DNA from: Mangifera indica
Lineage: Eukaryota > Streptophyta > Magnoliopsida > Sapindales > Anacardiaceae
Assembly (NCBI RefSeq): GCF_011075055.1
Contig: NC_058140.1
Location: forward strand, 10,412,988-10,476,987
Length of the DNA: 64,000 nt
Direction: 5' to 3'
Position numbers and translations under genes: made by a program. The notes under the pieces were generated by a model. That model was not told the DNA's origin, made no database searches, and saw only the letters and a program-made list of their open reading frames with translations. Below, piece after piece: positions 48,320 through 60,533 of the stretch (positions are counted from its first letter, which is position 1; every line of letters begins with the position of its first letter).

Positions 48320-48650
48320 TGAGGGTGATATGAACAAATCTTGCATATCTTTAACAATATATTTTGTTGTATCATATCCAGTTATATAGCATATCTTTCA
48401 CTAGATATATATATATTTTGTATCATATCTAGCCATAGAACATATCTTTGACCATATATTTGTTGTATCATATCTAGCTATATAACATAACTTTGATCAT
48501 ATATTTTGTTGTATCATATCTAACTATATACAACTCTAATTTCACTTTAATTTGTTAAGTTTGTTCCTAACATATCTTTCACAAGTGTACTATATATATT
48601 CACGTTAATGTAAATAATGATTTGCCTTTGGATTGCCAATATTGTTTAGA
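48320..48650 (+). repeat. 3' LTR of the 43.2-kb Copia element, with expanded inner repeat
   Basis: About 331 bp, longer than the 5' LTR by about 87 bp. The difference is two extra copies of the inner ~46-bp unit; units start near 48345, 48391, 48442 and 48487. Confidence 0.75.
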
Positions 48651-48949
48651 ATGACATGTGCACACAAAATTTGTAGACTTAATTTATATGGGCTCTACTA
48701 CAAACATGTGAACAAAGATGCTCAAAAGAATTCCCTATGCAACTAACCTTAAAGAAAACATTAAAGTCTTTGGATGCTTAAATGAAATAAGTTACTGGTT
48801 GAGCAGCCATACTCTTTTGTAAACTATCAACGGGGCATAAGTCCCCATTCTCTCATGTTAATGTTCAACACAAACTCTTGAAATAGATAAACTCCAGGAG
48901 CCTAAGTCCTCAAAGTTTGTGTCTTTATTTATGAAAGGATTGTGAGAGT
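48651..48949. other. Short non-coding spacer between two Copia elements
   Basis: No gene recognised. Text such as 'atgctcaaaagaattccctatgcaac' may be a scrap of another retroelement, but no conserved block is visible. Confidence 0.4.
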
Positions 48950-48954
48950 ATGTA

Positions 48955-51052
48955 TGTTAGGGTAGGCACCCTAAAACCAATCGAATTCGACATTTGTTGA
49001 TGTAATTTTATATTAATAATTAATAAAAAGATTGTTTGTTAATCAATTCATATGTTAACTATTTATATGATTGTATGAATAATATATCTTTAGATTGGTA
49101 TAGTCGTGACAAAAGGATCAGATGACTGATCATGAGAACCTTATGTACACATTAAACGATCATTCTAAAAACGTCTGTAATCTTGACATTTTAATGAATA
49201 AGGGCACGTGTACGGTGATGGGATTATCATAATGTTAAGTGACCCCACTAAAAGTTGTTATAGTTCTTAAGTATTGCAGTTATTGTAAACAGCTTGGTGT
49301 AACACATGGGTACATGTTGTAGATGTGTTCATGAAACTGACCCAACCAAAGGATATGCATATGGATGATTACTCTAGTATCTATAGAATAAATCCTCTAA
49401 ACACCGCAGTTATATGTGATCCTTTGACTTAAGGTCGTTAAATCGTCTTGTGTAAGGATTGATATAGTTTGATGTTATCTAACGTACTATCGTAATTAAG
49501 GTAATTATAAAAATAGTACTGAGTCATACCATGAGATACATAAAGGTTATGATTGATCAATAAAACATTCATCGCTTTTAAACATAGAATAAGATATCTC
49601 ATAAGAGAATACTGAAATACATTTATGATTATTTGAATCTCCCACCACAATAGGATGAAGTTATAACCTAATCCATGTTAGTCATTGATGTATATCAATT
49701 TATAACGAGGAATCACTGAAATAGACACATTTTTATGTTTCAGTCTTAAAAGATATTAGTTGATGAAATGATTGAATTGCACGCAATCATAATATTGTAA
49801 AATCTTAAGAGATGTTTGCTAACATTATATCGTTTGGGTGGCCATGATGCTTTATTACGTGGTATCAAAAAGTCTTTCAATAGTGATATGTTGTGATGTG
49901 GTAAGAATGGACAATGGCATGGGGAGATCCTGCCTGCAAAAAATCCATAGGTTTGGGGCAGCCGTGCCTCTATCATTAGTAGCAACCAATTTCATGTTAA
50001 TAGAGAGTCGATACCAATAAAAGAAAGATATTGATGTGAAAGCAACCATAGGCTTAGCAATGCATAGAAAATCAGGATTTTGAAATCTATAGATGTTAGA
50101 TAAAACACCTGGAATTAGGGTTTGCAATACCCCGAATATTCCAATAGATAATCTTTCATAGAGAAGAAGTTTTAGATCGACCCCTTATAGTTATAGTATA
50201 GGATAGGGTAAGCGATATCTCGAACTGCTTGAGACTTTTGTTGTTGTTTGATGCATTTTTGCTGAGATTTAGAAACAATAGGCTCAAAGCCATCAATATC
50301 AACCCCATTAACACAACAACTGTAGTCTCATATTGAAGGGTTTGTAATTCCTTATTGTCAGTAGGAGAATCAGGAAAATTTATTGGACAAATTTGATCAT
50401 CAATAGAGACATTATCGACTCAGTAGAGAGCTTATAAGTCATATATATATAGGGATTAAATCAAACCTAGAGGCGAGGATTATTTGGGGATAATCCTAAT
50501 GTTTAGAAAAGAGAGAAAGACTAAAAAAGAATTTGGTTTGTCTATGCCTTGACAAAAATGCATGATCATACCCCTTTAATGTGCTAATCATGCACTTAGT
50601 AGCGATGGTGTCAACCATGCAAATGCATAGCATGGCATGGTTGAGACCATGAAGAATAAAGACATAACACAGTTGGCCAAAAAGATGTTTACTATACAAG
50701 CCTTGAAACATGTCAGTTGTGCATGTTTACACGTCATCATGCATGTATGTGTGAATGAAGTTCTGCATGCTCAAAATTCTAGTAAAGCTAAGACACCTAC
50801 ACACACATACACATGTATGTGTGTTTAAGGCATAATTATTTACGTATATAGATAGACAAGAAAAAAGTGAAACCCTAGTCATTAATCACTCATTCTTTCT
50901 CTTCTTCTTGTGAACACAAAATTGTCCAATTGGAGAACCTTAACAGCCTCTTCCTTTGGATTACCTCTCTTGTGTTGTTCTGCATGAATACCAAGACACC
51001 ACTCTTCTCTTTCTCTTGACGTAGAATAATTTGAAGACTTTTATACCAATCA
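48955..51052 (+). repeat. 5' LTR, carrying an ~830-bp insertion
   Basis: Aligns with the 3' LTR from 48955 to about 49857 and from about 50700 to 51052. Shared words include 'gatgtaattttatattaata', 'gagaaccttatgtacacatt', 'catgcatgtatgtgtgaa' and 'ggattacctctcttgtgttg'. The gap between the matching parts is the insertion. Confidence 0.8.
49855..50690 (-). mobile_element. LINE ORF2 endonuclease-domain fragment inserted in the LTR
   Basis: A minus-strand frame (50127-49855, 90 codons) contains NPDFLCIAKPMVAF, SINMKLVATNDRG and PNLWIFC, which resemble the N-terminal apurinic endonuclease-like domain of plant L1-type LINEs. Weak similarity to the stretch before EN continues upstream to about 50300. 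The fragment stops within the EN domain at the boundary with the LTR, so RT and the 3' tail are absent. The identification is from remembered family motifs; a chimeric element that captured LINE sequence is an alternative. Confidence 0.55.
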
Positions 51053-51060
51053 ATGAAGTT

Positions 51061-53203
51061 ACTTTTAATAAGTTTATTCTATTTTCGAGAATTGATCAAT
51101 GCGTTGGGTTTGACATGGTGATTTTATGTTCTATAACTTATAGATAAAAAAATTAGCAATTTTATTTAATTATTAATATTCATTTTAATTATGTATTTAA
51201 TAATTAAAATGCTCCGACTATTTTCCTCAAGCCAACAGTCTTCACTATTATACTTGGGAAGTTTTGGTAAACTTCGTGATAAACCAAGATCTCGTCACAT
51301 TAATTTTCCCTTTCTCTTTGGTGAACAAGTTTAAGTTAATCGAATGGGTAAATTTCAAATTAATCTCTAAAAGCCTACGATCTCAAAGTAGGTATTACCC
51401 TAACAAATTATATGACCTCAAATGTGACAGTTAGTATCAGTAGGGTAGATACTACATATCTTCTTATATCGACAAATGCATTCCCCCACTCATGTCTCTA
51501 ATATATTTCACCTTCACTTTGACGAACAAACAAAATACATTAATTAAGTTGGATATAATATAAATAACTCCTAATTTTTCACCTAGTAGAAGTTTACCTT
51601 TTGTTTTGGTGAATAAGGTTTCAACGAGCAAGGGGCTTAATTAGGGCATCTTATTAAAGGACATCAATTAAATTTTAGACTTAATATTTAAATTGAGGGT
51701 TTTATTAATTAGTTTCATCAGATTTTAAGCTATATGTTAGGTGATATTTGTAAAATAAAACCTACACATACATTTTACAATGTAAAATAAAACTATGCTA
51801 GCATACAATCATAACTAATGTTAAGCCCCTTGACCCAAGAGAAGTTTGACTAGTCAACCTAGGTAAATCTTCATCTTTGAGTCTTTGTAGTTGTCCTTTC
51901 ATCTCTAGTTTTCAACTATTATATGATTTTGTTTCCTAGTTACAAAATTCTACAAAAATAAAACAACCTAATCTAAAAGAAGAAAGGGGATAAAGACAGG
52001 GCACATAGACCCTATTAAAGAATTACAACCTAAAAATGAAATAGAAACCATCCACAATGGGTTCTTTAGCTGTGTACTAGGCACCATGCTTACATACATC
52101 CATACAAATACATACCAATTAAAAATAAAATTTTAATTATTATTATCCCAAGTGTCAAATTATTTTGATTCCTGAAGTTTTACAAAATTATAATCCAACC
52201 TAAAACTCAAGAAAACCTTAATTTAGTTTAAATTTGACAAAACATCACTAAATTGAAAATTTTTATTTTACTAGGCATATAGGTATGATGTCCAGTCGTG
52301 TATCTGAAATTCACTAAAATTTTAGAATATTACACAACTAAAGTCATAATTTTGGTACAGTTGGAAAGAACCAAGGTGGCTACCATTAAAGATAGATCAC
52401 GACTGGACAAAAATTGGTCCAATCGTGCAAAGCATATGGTGCCAAGCACTATCAAAGAGTCACGGCTAGACTAATTTTTGGTCTAGTCGTGCAAGACTAA
52501 TGGTAATAAGGTACCATGAAACAATCACGGCTAGACCAAAGATTGGTCCAATTGTGCTTTATGTTTTTTGGGTTTTCCAATTATAGAAAATCCAGAAAAT
52601 CTCCCAATTTTCAAAGCCTATCACCGGGGTGAGGGAATACGACAAGTAAATTGCATTCCTTCTTGTGGCAACCCTTGAATCATGCAAACAACACAACTTG
52701 AAAGTGATTTTGTGTAACAACATGAAACCTATGACATTCAACCAAATCAAACCTGCATGTATCAACAAAATACAAACAAAAATCAAGAATCATCACTTAA
52801 TAATTTAACATAGTTTGCATTACACATGATACTTAACAAATTATGCAACAACACCATTACAAATCATCTTTTCAATTTTTAACCAATCTTGATTAATCTA
52901 ATTACATGTTATCAATATATAAAATTAATCAAAACAATTAGCAAATATAATTTTCATGAATATATGCTAAACAATGACTTTGATGCCATTGTAGGGTTTT
53001 TCAAGGTCCCAATAACCCGTAGCATAACAAAATTTAAAAATTTTAAAAACAAACAAACCTAAAAATCTTTACCAAGATACCTGTTTTAAATATATATTCA
53101 TGAACATACAAAACACATAGAGGGTGTTTTATCCTTGAGGGGTCGTTGCCCCCTAAGCTTTGTCTCGATACCACCTAAGAACAAAATTATACTTTTAATA
53201 AGT
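51061..53203. mobile_element. Unclassified ~2.1-kb insertion with 13-bp direct repeats at its borders
   Basis: ACTTTTAATAAGT occurs at 51061-51073 and again at 53191-53203, on either side of a non-coding block that separates the 5' LTR from gag. Near its right border the minus strand shows 'tggtatcgagacaaagc' (about 53156-53172), like a retroelement tRNA-Met primer site, followed by a leader-like stretch (52977-53105). That stretch is matched in the opposite orientation just after the 3' LTR (58530-58690). It may be an inverted part of the leader or a separate element. Confidence 0.45.
52398..52557. repeat. Three tandem hairpin-forming units, ~64-bp period
   Basis: Units at 52398, 52461 and 52526 each begin CACGRCTRGAC and end GTCYARTYGTGC after a short AT-rich loop, so each can fold on itself. 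Arm differences between units are often paired or G-U compatible. A related half-unit ('ccagtcgtg') lies near 52292. Confidence 0.75.
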
Positions 53204-56200
53204 ATCCATGGAAGTTCAGTGTCTTATGCTAACTTTCATGTCACTTGAGCTTGAAAATCAACATGAGAAAATGAATGTCTAATCCATACTTGCACACCTT
53301 CGAGAGTTATATGACACTCGTATGAGGGCTAAACGATATGAGGTATCAAGTACACTATTTGATTGCAAACTCTCTAAGGGAGAACAAGTTGCCCCTCGTG
53401 TGGTCCAAATAATGGGTCATATTGAACAGTTAGCGAGCTTGAGCTTCATCATGGATAACAAACTTAGCATTGACCTGGTGCTAAAGTCTCTTCCTAAATC
53501 ATGGGCTAATTTGTTATGAATTTTATATTGAAGAAAAAGGAGAAAACCTTTAGGAGTTGTTGTATATGTTCGAGCAGGCTAAAAAGGAAGTACAAAAGAT
53601 AGTTTCGACTAATCTACTTATAGTCGAAGCCTAATCATCAAAAGATCAAGGCTAAGCCTAAACCTAAAACAAAGAAACAACCTGATACTACTACTCAACC
53701 TATAGGTGGTATGGGAAAAAGAAAGGTTGTCTACTTCTACTATAACAAGCCAAGTCATTGGAGGAGATATTGCAAGCTCTTTCCAAAGAATAAGAAACAG
53801 AAGGCAGTTAAAGCCTGTACTTCAACTATACTTGTCATTAAGATAAATTATTCTCCTTGTTCATCCTAGGTTATAAACATAAGATGTGGTTCTCATATTT
53901 GTTCTGATTATAGGGACTACAGTAGAGTAGATTGTTCACCAAATGAAAGGTTGACCTACATGTTAGAAATGGAACACGTGTTGCTATATTAGTTATAGGT
54001 GTTTATTATCTTAGATTGCTTATTGGGTTAGTTTTAGAACTAAAACATTGTTATTATGTACCTTTTGGTTTGAGAAACTTATTTTTGTGTTTGTTTTATA
54101 TAAAAGGGGTATTCATTTTTTTTTTATAGTGGTATTATAACTATTAGTTGAAATAATACTCTCCATGAAACAGTTGAATCATATAATGGTTTATATATTC
54201 TAAAACTAGATAATGAAATTTTCAATATGTAAAATAATAAACGATCACAATCGAATGATTTGAATATTACATATTTATAACATTATAGGCTAGACCACAT
54301 AGGATTAAAACATATATCAAGATTTTTTAAACAAACAATCTTACAATCATTTGACTTCTAGTCATATGATGAATGCGAATCATGTCTCTTGTGTAAAATA
54401 ACCAAAGTAACCTTTATTAAACATAGTGAAAGGGCGACTAAACTATTAGGAATGATTCACAACGATGTGGTGGACCCATGATAATGCATAATAGACATAG
54501 GAAAACCTACTTTGTCATATTTATTGATGACTTCAGTAGATATGCCTATGTATTTTGATGAAACACAAGTCTGAATGTTTTGATAAATTCAAAGAATTCA
54601 AAAATGAAGTAAAAAGATAACTTGGGAAACAAATTTAAATCCTCCAAAGTGATCGAAGAGGTGAATACTTGAGTATTGAATTCAAACATTAACTAAAGGA
54701 ATATATTATCTTAACTTATTCTTCTTGATACACTATAATATAATAATGTATCTGAACAAAAGAATAGAACCTTGATGGAAATGATCAAGTTTATGATAAG
54801 TTTTACTAATTTACCTATGTCTTTTTAGGGTCAGGCTCTAGAAACTATTGCTTATACATTAAACCATATCTAATCTAAATCTGTAGATAAAAATCTCTGT
54901 AAGTTGTAAACTAGGCAAAAACTCAATCTAGATTACTTGAAAATTTAGGGCTATGAATCTTATATTAAGAAATTGATTTCAAATAAGTTAAGAGCTAAGT
55001 TTGAAAAGTGTATCTTTGTAAGGTACCCAAAAGTTACTAAAGGATATTACTTTTACCACCTAGAGTAGCAAAAGGTCTTTGTTGCTTACATCGATCTATT
55101 CCTTAAAAATGAAATTATTCTAAAGAGAACTAGTAGGAGGAAGGTGGAGCTCGATGAAGTTCCTGTACTACAATATATCATAAATGTTAGACAAGACGAT
55201 GTGCCACTACAGATGGTTAAGCATGATAAGAAGTTCCTCTACCTTAGGTGGACCAACCTCAATGTACATGAGAGCTACATAAGTTTACTCAAGTACGTTA
55301 TAAGCAAGAGATATTTCATTTTCTCTTGACTCAACATTGTGACATACTGATCGTTAATGATGACGAACCTAAGACTTACAACGATGTTATTTCAAGTCTA
55401 GATTTTGATAAATGTTTGGATGTCATGAAATTTGAACTAGACTTCATATACCAAAACCAAATATGGATTTTAGTAGATACACTTGAAGGGAAAAACCCGT
55501 AGGGATAAATGGATTTTTAAAAGAAAACTAACATGGAAGGTAACGTGCACACCTATAAAGCACAACTGGTTGCTAAAGATTTTACTCAAAAATATGACAT
55601 CAACTATAATGAAACCTTTTCGATTAAGGCTAGATTTGAGTCGAATCGAGCTCGAGCTCAAGAACTCAGGCTTGTCGAGCTCGTTATGCTTGAGCTCAAA
55701 CTTGACTCAAGTTCGGCTCGACTCGTTTCAAATTCGAGTATTTGTTATTAAAACGATGTCGTTTTAATACGTATTAGTCAAAACGATATCGTTTTGTATC
55801 AAAAATTTTAATTTATAAACTTTGATAATTAAGCTCGAGCTGGCTTATTTCGAGCTTGTTCGAATAGAGCTCAAGCTCAAGCTCGAATAGACTCGACTCG
55901 AATCTAACCCTATTTTCGATAATTTTTATGCTTAAATCTATCGGGATTATGGTTGTTGTAGTCACATACTATGATCGTGAAATCTTTTAGATGGATTTTA
56001 AGATTGCCTTCTTGAATAAAAACCTTGTAGATGATGTCTATATAGTGCAACTTGGTGATTTCATTCTTATTGGATAGGCAGACAAAGTATGCAAGCTAGA
56101 AAAGTCTATTCATGGACTCAAGCAAGTTTCAAAAAGCTAAAATACTCATTTTGATAAAGTTATTTAGAAGTTCAGATTTATCAAAAACGAAGATGAACTA

Positions 56201-57237
56201 TATATGTATAAGAAGTTTGTGAGAATTTGATTGCATTTCTGGTATTATATATTGATGACATCTTAATTATTAGAAATGGCGTACCAAACTTATAATTGGT
56301 AAAGCCTTAGTTATCCTATTATTTCTCTTTGAAAGATTTAGAAAAAGTAGTTTACATTCTTAGGATTAAAATTAATTAAGATAAAAAGTGTAAATTGTTA
56401 GGCCTAAGTCAAAGCGTGTACATAGATAAAGTATTGACTAGATTCAATATGAAAGAATCCAAGAAAAGATTTCTACCCATGTCCCATGGTGTATATCTTT
56501 CAAAAGATATGTGTCCTAATACATAATCTGAGAGAGATAAGATGAGTATGATTTGATATGCCTCAGTTATAGGGTCATTCATGTATGTCATGCTATGTAC
56601 GAGGATTGATCTCTCATAAACCTTAAGCGTTTGCAACAGATATCAATCTAATTTATGTGAAAAGCAATGGATGGTTGTCAAGAACATCCGAAAGTACCTA
56701 AGAAGAACTAAGGATGTATTCTTAGTTTATGGAGGGGAATCTGAACTCACTGTAAGTAACAATAGTGATGCTAGTTTCCAAATTGACTGAGATAATTATA
56801 AATCCCAATTAGGGTTTGTGTTTTCTTTGAATGATGGTAAAATTAGTTAGAAAAGCTCCAAGCAAAACATAGTGGTTGATTTTACATCAAAGTTTGAGTA
56901 GATTGTCCTCTCAAAAGCAATAAAAAAGATTGTATGAATTACAAAGTTTATAACTGAACTTGGGTGATTCTAAGTATCATCGAGTTAATTGGGCTCTATT
57001 GCAATAACAATAAAGTGATTGTTCAGGCAAAGAAGTCACGGTCTCATTAAAGGTCGAAACATATATTCAGACGATATCACCTAATTTAAGAGAGTATTCA
57101 ATAAGTGACATACAGATAACAAGGATTAATAAAGATGATAATTTGACTAATTCACTGACAAATCCTCTGTCACAAAAGAAGCATGATAGACATGTAGTTG
57201 AGCTCGATATTAGATATATAATCGATTGATTATAGTG
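53204..57237 (+). pseudogene. Copia gag-pol relic of the 49-kb element
   Basis: Gag: LYDTRMRAKRYEVSSTLFDCKL (split by a stop upstream) and LASLSFIMDNKLSIDLVLKSLP at 53400-53500; zinc-knuckle remnant at about 53730-53780 (VVYFYYNKPSHWRRYC, first two Cys lost). Integrase: LDHIGLKHISRFFKQ, ESCLLCKITK and a LGMIHNDVVDP block at 54290-54480. RT: KWVFKRK-like text and VHTYKAQLVAKDFTQKYDINY (in pieces, 55505-55616). RT resumes after the MITE at about 55925 and continues through KLEKSIHGLKQVSKS (56092-56136), with YIDDILI near 56250. RNase H reaches about 57060. Stops, frameshifts and the MITE show it is dead. Confidence 0.85.
55617..55920. mobile_element. hAT-type MITE inside Copia RT, exact 8-bp target duplication
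   Basis: The element proper is 55625-55912 (288 bp), flanked by TTTTCGAT (55617-55624, 55913-55920). Inverted ends are taaggctagatttgagtcga and tagggttagattcgagtcga (reverse strand), differing at three positions. The interior holds GAGCTCGAGCTC-rich arms and two palindromes of the type AAAACGAYRTCGTTTT (about 55750 and 55780). Confidence 0.93.
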
Positions 57238-57249
57238 CAAGTGGAAGAT

Positions 57250-58526
57250 TATTAGGGTAGATTCCTTAGAGCCAATTGAATTTGACATTTGTGGATGTAA
57301 TTTTATATTAATAATTAATAAAAAGATTGATTGTTATTCAATTCATATGTTGACTATTTATATAATTGTATGAATAACATGCCCTTAGAATGATAGCACT
57401 GTGATAAAAGGATCACACAACTGATCGTGAGAACCTTATGTACACATTAAATAACCATTCTAGAAATGTCCATAATCTCAACATTATAATGAATAAAGGC
57501 ACATGTAATGATAATAAGATTATCATAGTGTTGAATGACCCCACAAAAAATAATGACAACTCTGACATGTCAAAACTATTATAGACAGCTCGGTGCAACA
57601 CATGGGTGCACATTATAGATATGTTTATCAGACTAACCCAACCATAAGATATCCATATAGATGGTTGTTTTAGTGTCTATAAAATAAATCCTCTAAATAC
57701 TATAGGTGCATATAATCTTTTAACTTCAGGTTATCAGACCCTTTCATATAAGGATCGATATAGTTTGCACTATGTAATATACCATCATAATTGGGGTAAC
57801 TATAAACATAGTAATTGCTCATATCGTGAGATACATGAAGGCTATGATTGATCAATAAAGGATTCGTTACTTTTGAGTACAAGAGAAGATATCTCAAATA
57901 AGAATATTGAAAGACATTTATGACTACTTGAATTCATGGCCACAATAGGATGAGGTTATAGTCTAATCCATGTTAGTCATTGACGTGTATCAGTTCATAA
58001 CAAGGAACACTAAGATAGGCATATTTCTATGTCTCTACCTTGAAAGATATTAGTTGACTGAAGGATAGAATTGCATATAATTATGATATTGTAAAAGCTT
58101 AAGAGATGTCCACTGACACTCTATCGTTTAAGTGGCTATGATACTTTATTAAAGGCTAATGTTGGTTTGTGTCCAAATTCACCTTAAATGTTGGTTGTGT
58201 ATGTTAACATGCTAATCGTGCATGTATGTGTGAAGGCAGTTCTGCATGCTTAAAATTCTAATAAGCTCGGACACTTACACATATATATAAGACATAATTA
58301 TTTGTGTATATAGATAGACAAGAAATGAGTGAAACCCTAGCTGTTGATCACTCATTCTTTCCCTCCTTCCTGTGAACACAAGATTGTCCAACCGGAAAGC
58401 CATAGTAGCCTTTTCACCTGGATTACCTCTCTTGTGTTGGTGTTTCTTGTGAATACCAAGACCCTACCTCTCAAAGGTTAGATAACATTCAGTCTCAGGC
58501 CACGTGAAGATTTAGAATAGCCATCA
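57250..58526 (+). repeat. 3' LTR of the 49-kb Copia element
   Basis: 1,277 bp, without the insertion seen in its partner. It carries the matching start, the 'catgcatgtatgtgtgaa'-like block near 58214 and the 'ggattacctctcttgtgttg' block near 58421. It is immediately preceded by the polypurine-like tract and followed by the candidate target duplication ATGTA. Confidence 0.8.
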
Positions 58527-58531
58527 ATGTA

Positions 58532-59751
58532 TGTATAAATTTAAAACACCATATGTGTGTTTTATATGTTCATGAATATATGTTTAAAACAAGTATCCTA
58601 GTTAGGGTTTTTAGGTTTGTTTACTTTTAAAATTTTTAAATTTCACTACAGTGTTGGTTATCAATGCCTTGAAAAACCCTACAATGTATTGCTTAACTTG
58701 GTCTTAATCGTAAGGCCATGTATTAACCAAATCAGAGCTACATACATAATTAAAGAAAATAAAAATAAAAGAAAAAATTGTTTTGTAGAAAATGTTTTTC
58801 ATTCATGCATTACATTTGTCTAGAGAATCATAAGAGCATGCTAAAAGATTATGTGACTTAAGTCTTGGCAAATAAGCTGTAAATGTTGTGTGAATGATCA
58901 TCTATATAATGGTTTATATGACCAAGCACTTATTGACTGCTTAGCACTCATTCCACTATCTTGTATATTTTGTAGGTAATAAGTTAGCAACAACAAAAGG
59001 ACATGATCCATATGGTGTAATGAGAAGGGGAAGAACTCTAAAATGTATGAACTAGATAGTTTGATTTCATTTTTCCTTGTGAGACTTATGTAAGAATATT
59101 TGAATGATTTAATTTGAAAACAATTTTAAATGCTTTTTGCTTCTAAATTAGAGAATTTGTGTTCATGAGAATATTTTATGAGATGGGAATTTTTTGAGGA
59201 TTTTATATGACAAAATAGCCTTAATCTTTTTATGGGTGCAAAATATTTATTTTATGTTTTCACTAAGTTTTAAGCTCATTAAAACTATTTATTAAATCAT
59301 TGCATGTCTTTCAAGCATAAGTTTGTTGTAAGAGCACACCAAAAGGGTACACAATTGGAAGCGGTGTTATAGTTTGATATTTGACCACATAGTTTTAGGA
59401 AAATCAAAAATATTTTTTATTTATTAAGTAAAATAATGTGTGCAAAATTGTTAAAAGAAATATGAAATCCTCACTTGCACACTAACTATTCCTACTTGTC
59501 AATCATTATAAGTTTTTCTTTTTCTATTTAATTTGATATAGTAAATTATCTAACTTAAAGTGTTTGTTTTGAAGATGAGACACTTTAGAAGGATCAATGG
59601 GCTCCCAAAAAAGGTTTTAAAGGTGCTTGAACCACTAAATGAAATTTCAAAGCCCTAGGATTAGATGCCTTAACCATCATTATGCCAAATTAAGAAAAGA
59701 TTCATTATGCCACTTATTCGTTGAAAAGCAATGTCAAAACATAGTAGAATG
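58532..59751. other. Retroelement-derived non-coding DNA
   Basis: 58530-58690 is an inverted match to 52977-53105 (shared 'tttttaggtttgttt' and 'ttgaaaaaccctacaatg'). About 58930-59060 ('gcactcattccactatcttg', 'gtaggtaataagtta') resembles the internal text of Gypsy-type LTRs. No coding gene is supported; the 84-codon frame at 59639 runs into the next LTR-like unit. Confidence 0.5.
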
Positions 59752-60533
59752 TAACACCCCTTTCTATATACATATCCTTACCCAGAATATGGATCTAAAA
59801 AGACATGTTGAACAAAATATCATCCCAAAACACAAGGAAATTAAAAGCATGATATTTAAACTCAACCAATATGTAACGTGCAAAAAGGTGTAAAGCTAAC
59901 AAATGAAATATTAATAATAATTAACTCTACTCATCATATCCATACATAAATGTCTAGTAACATATTCCAAATAGATAATGTGCATACATAAGCCCATGAA
60001 TACATAACATGAAAGTCCAGAAACAACTAGCATAATGAGAAGAATGTCCTTTCTTTCATGCAACAATCGAACCTGAACTATTGGTTCCTTGCATACCTCG
60101 GTAGTTATCTCGTCTAGTAGTAAAACCACACATGGAACAAGGTGAGTGATAAACACTCAATACGTACGTAACCTTTCGACATCTTGCATATAAAAAATTC
60201 ATAATTAGTGTTCCAACTTTCACAAAATGGTACACTCATGTGACCACTCCCTTAATAATGTCATCCCAGATGATTATTACCATAATTAAACTTTGACATC
60301 CTAGATGTCATGTGAAAGCATACAATATCCCAAATGTCTATCATATTAGTGCACATAACATAATGTTGGTCAAGCTTCAAGCTAATAATACCCTGGTCAC
60401 ATGAGGAATCAGGTCGCAATCACTTCTTTACATATATGCATAACTACGAGGTTGCTGCAAAATTACTATCTTAGGATAACCCCTACCTCAAGTGTATAGG
60501 TTATACATCTCACTAACAACATGAGGAATAAAA
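59752..60533. repeat. Gypsy-type LTR-like unit 1
   Basis: Begins TGTAACACCCC, a start seen in many plant Ty3/Gypsy LTRs, and contains 'aaggtgagtgataaacactc' (60139-60158), also characteristic. A second diverged unit follows directly. No open reading frame of interest. Confidence 0.55.

Larger units (their letters stand above)
43187..48650 (+). mobile_element. Full-length decayed Ty1/Copia element
   Basis: The two LTRs are about 43187-43430 and 48320-48650. Both end '...ttgccaatattgtttaga' or a near variant and share 'gtgtactatatatattcacg' text. The 5' LTR is followed by 'tagtattagagc' (43431-43442), a degraded version of the initiator tRNA-Met primer site usual in Copia. Internal order gag - integrase - RT - RNase H is Copia order. 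A foldback element (45073-45916) interrupts it. No convincing 5-bp target duplication was found. Confidence 0.85.
48950..58531 (+). mobile_element. Long decayed Ty1/Copia element with candidate 5-bp target duplication
   Basis: LTRs at 48955-51052 and 57250-58526 start TGTTAGGG/TATTAGGG and end CAATCA/CCATCA. ATGTA precedes the 5' LTR (48950-48954) and follows the 3' LTR (58527-58531). A purine tract (caagtggaaga, 57238-57248) lies directly before the 3' LTR. Gag and pol lie between. Later insertions: a LINE-type fragment in the 5' LTR, a ~2.1-kb insertion in the leader and a hAT MITE in RT. The LTRs are similar but clearly diverged, so the element is old. Confidence 0.8.
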
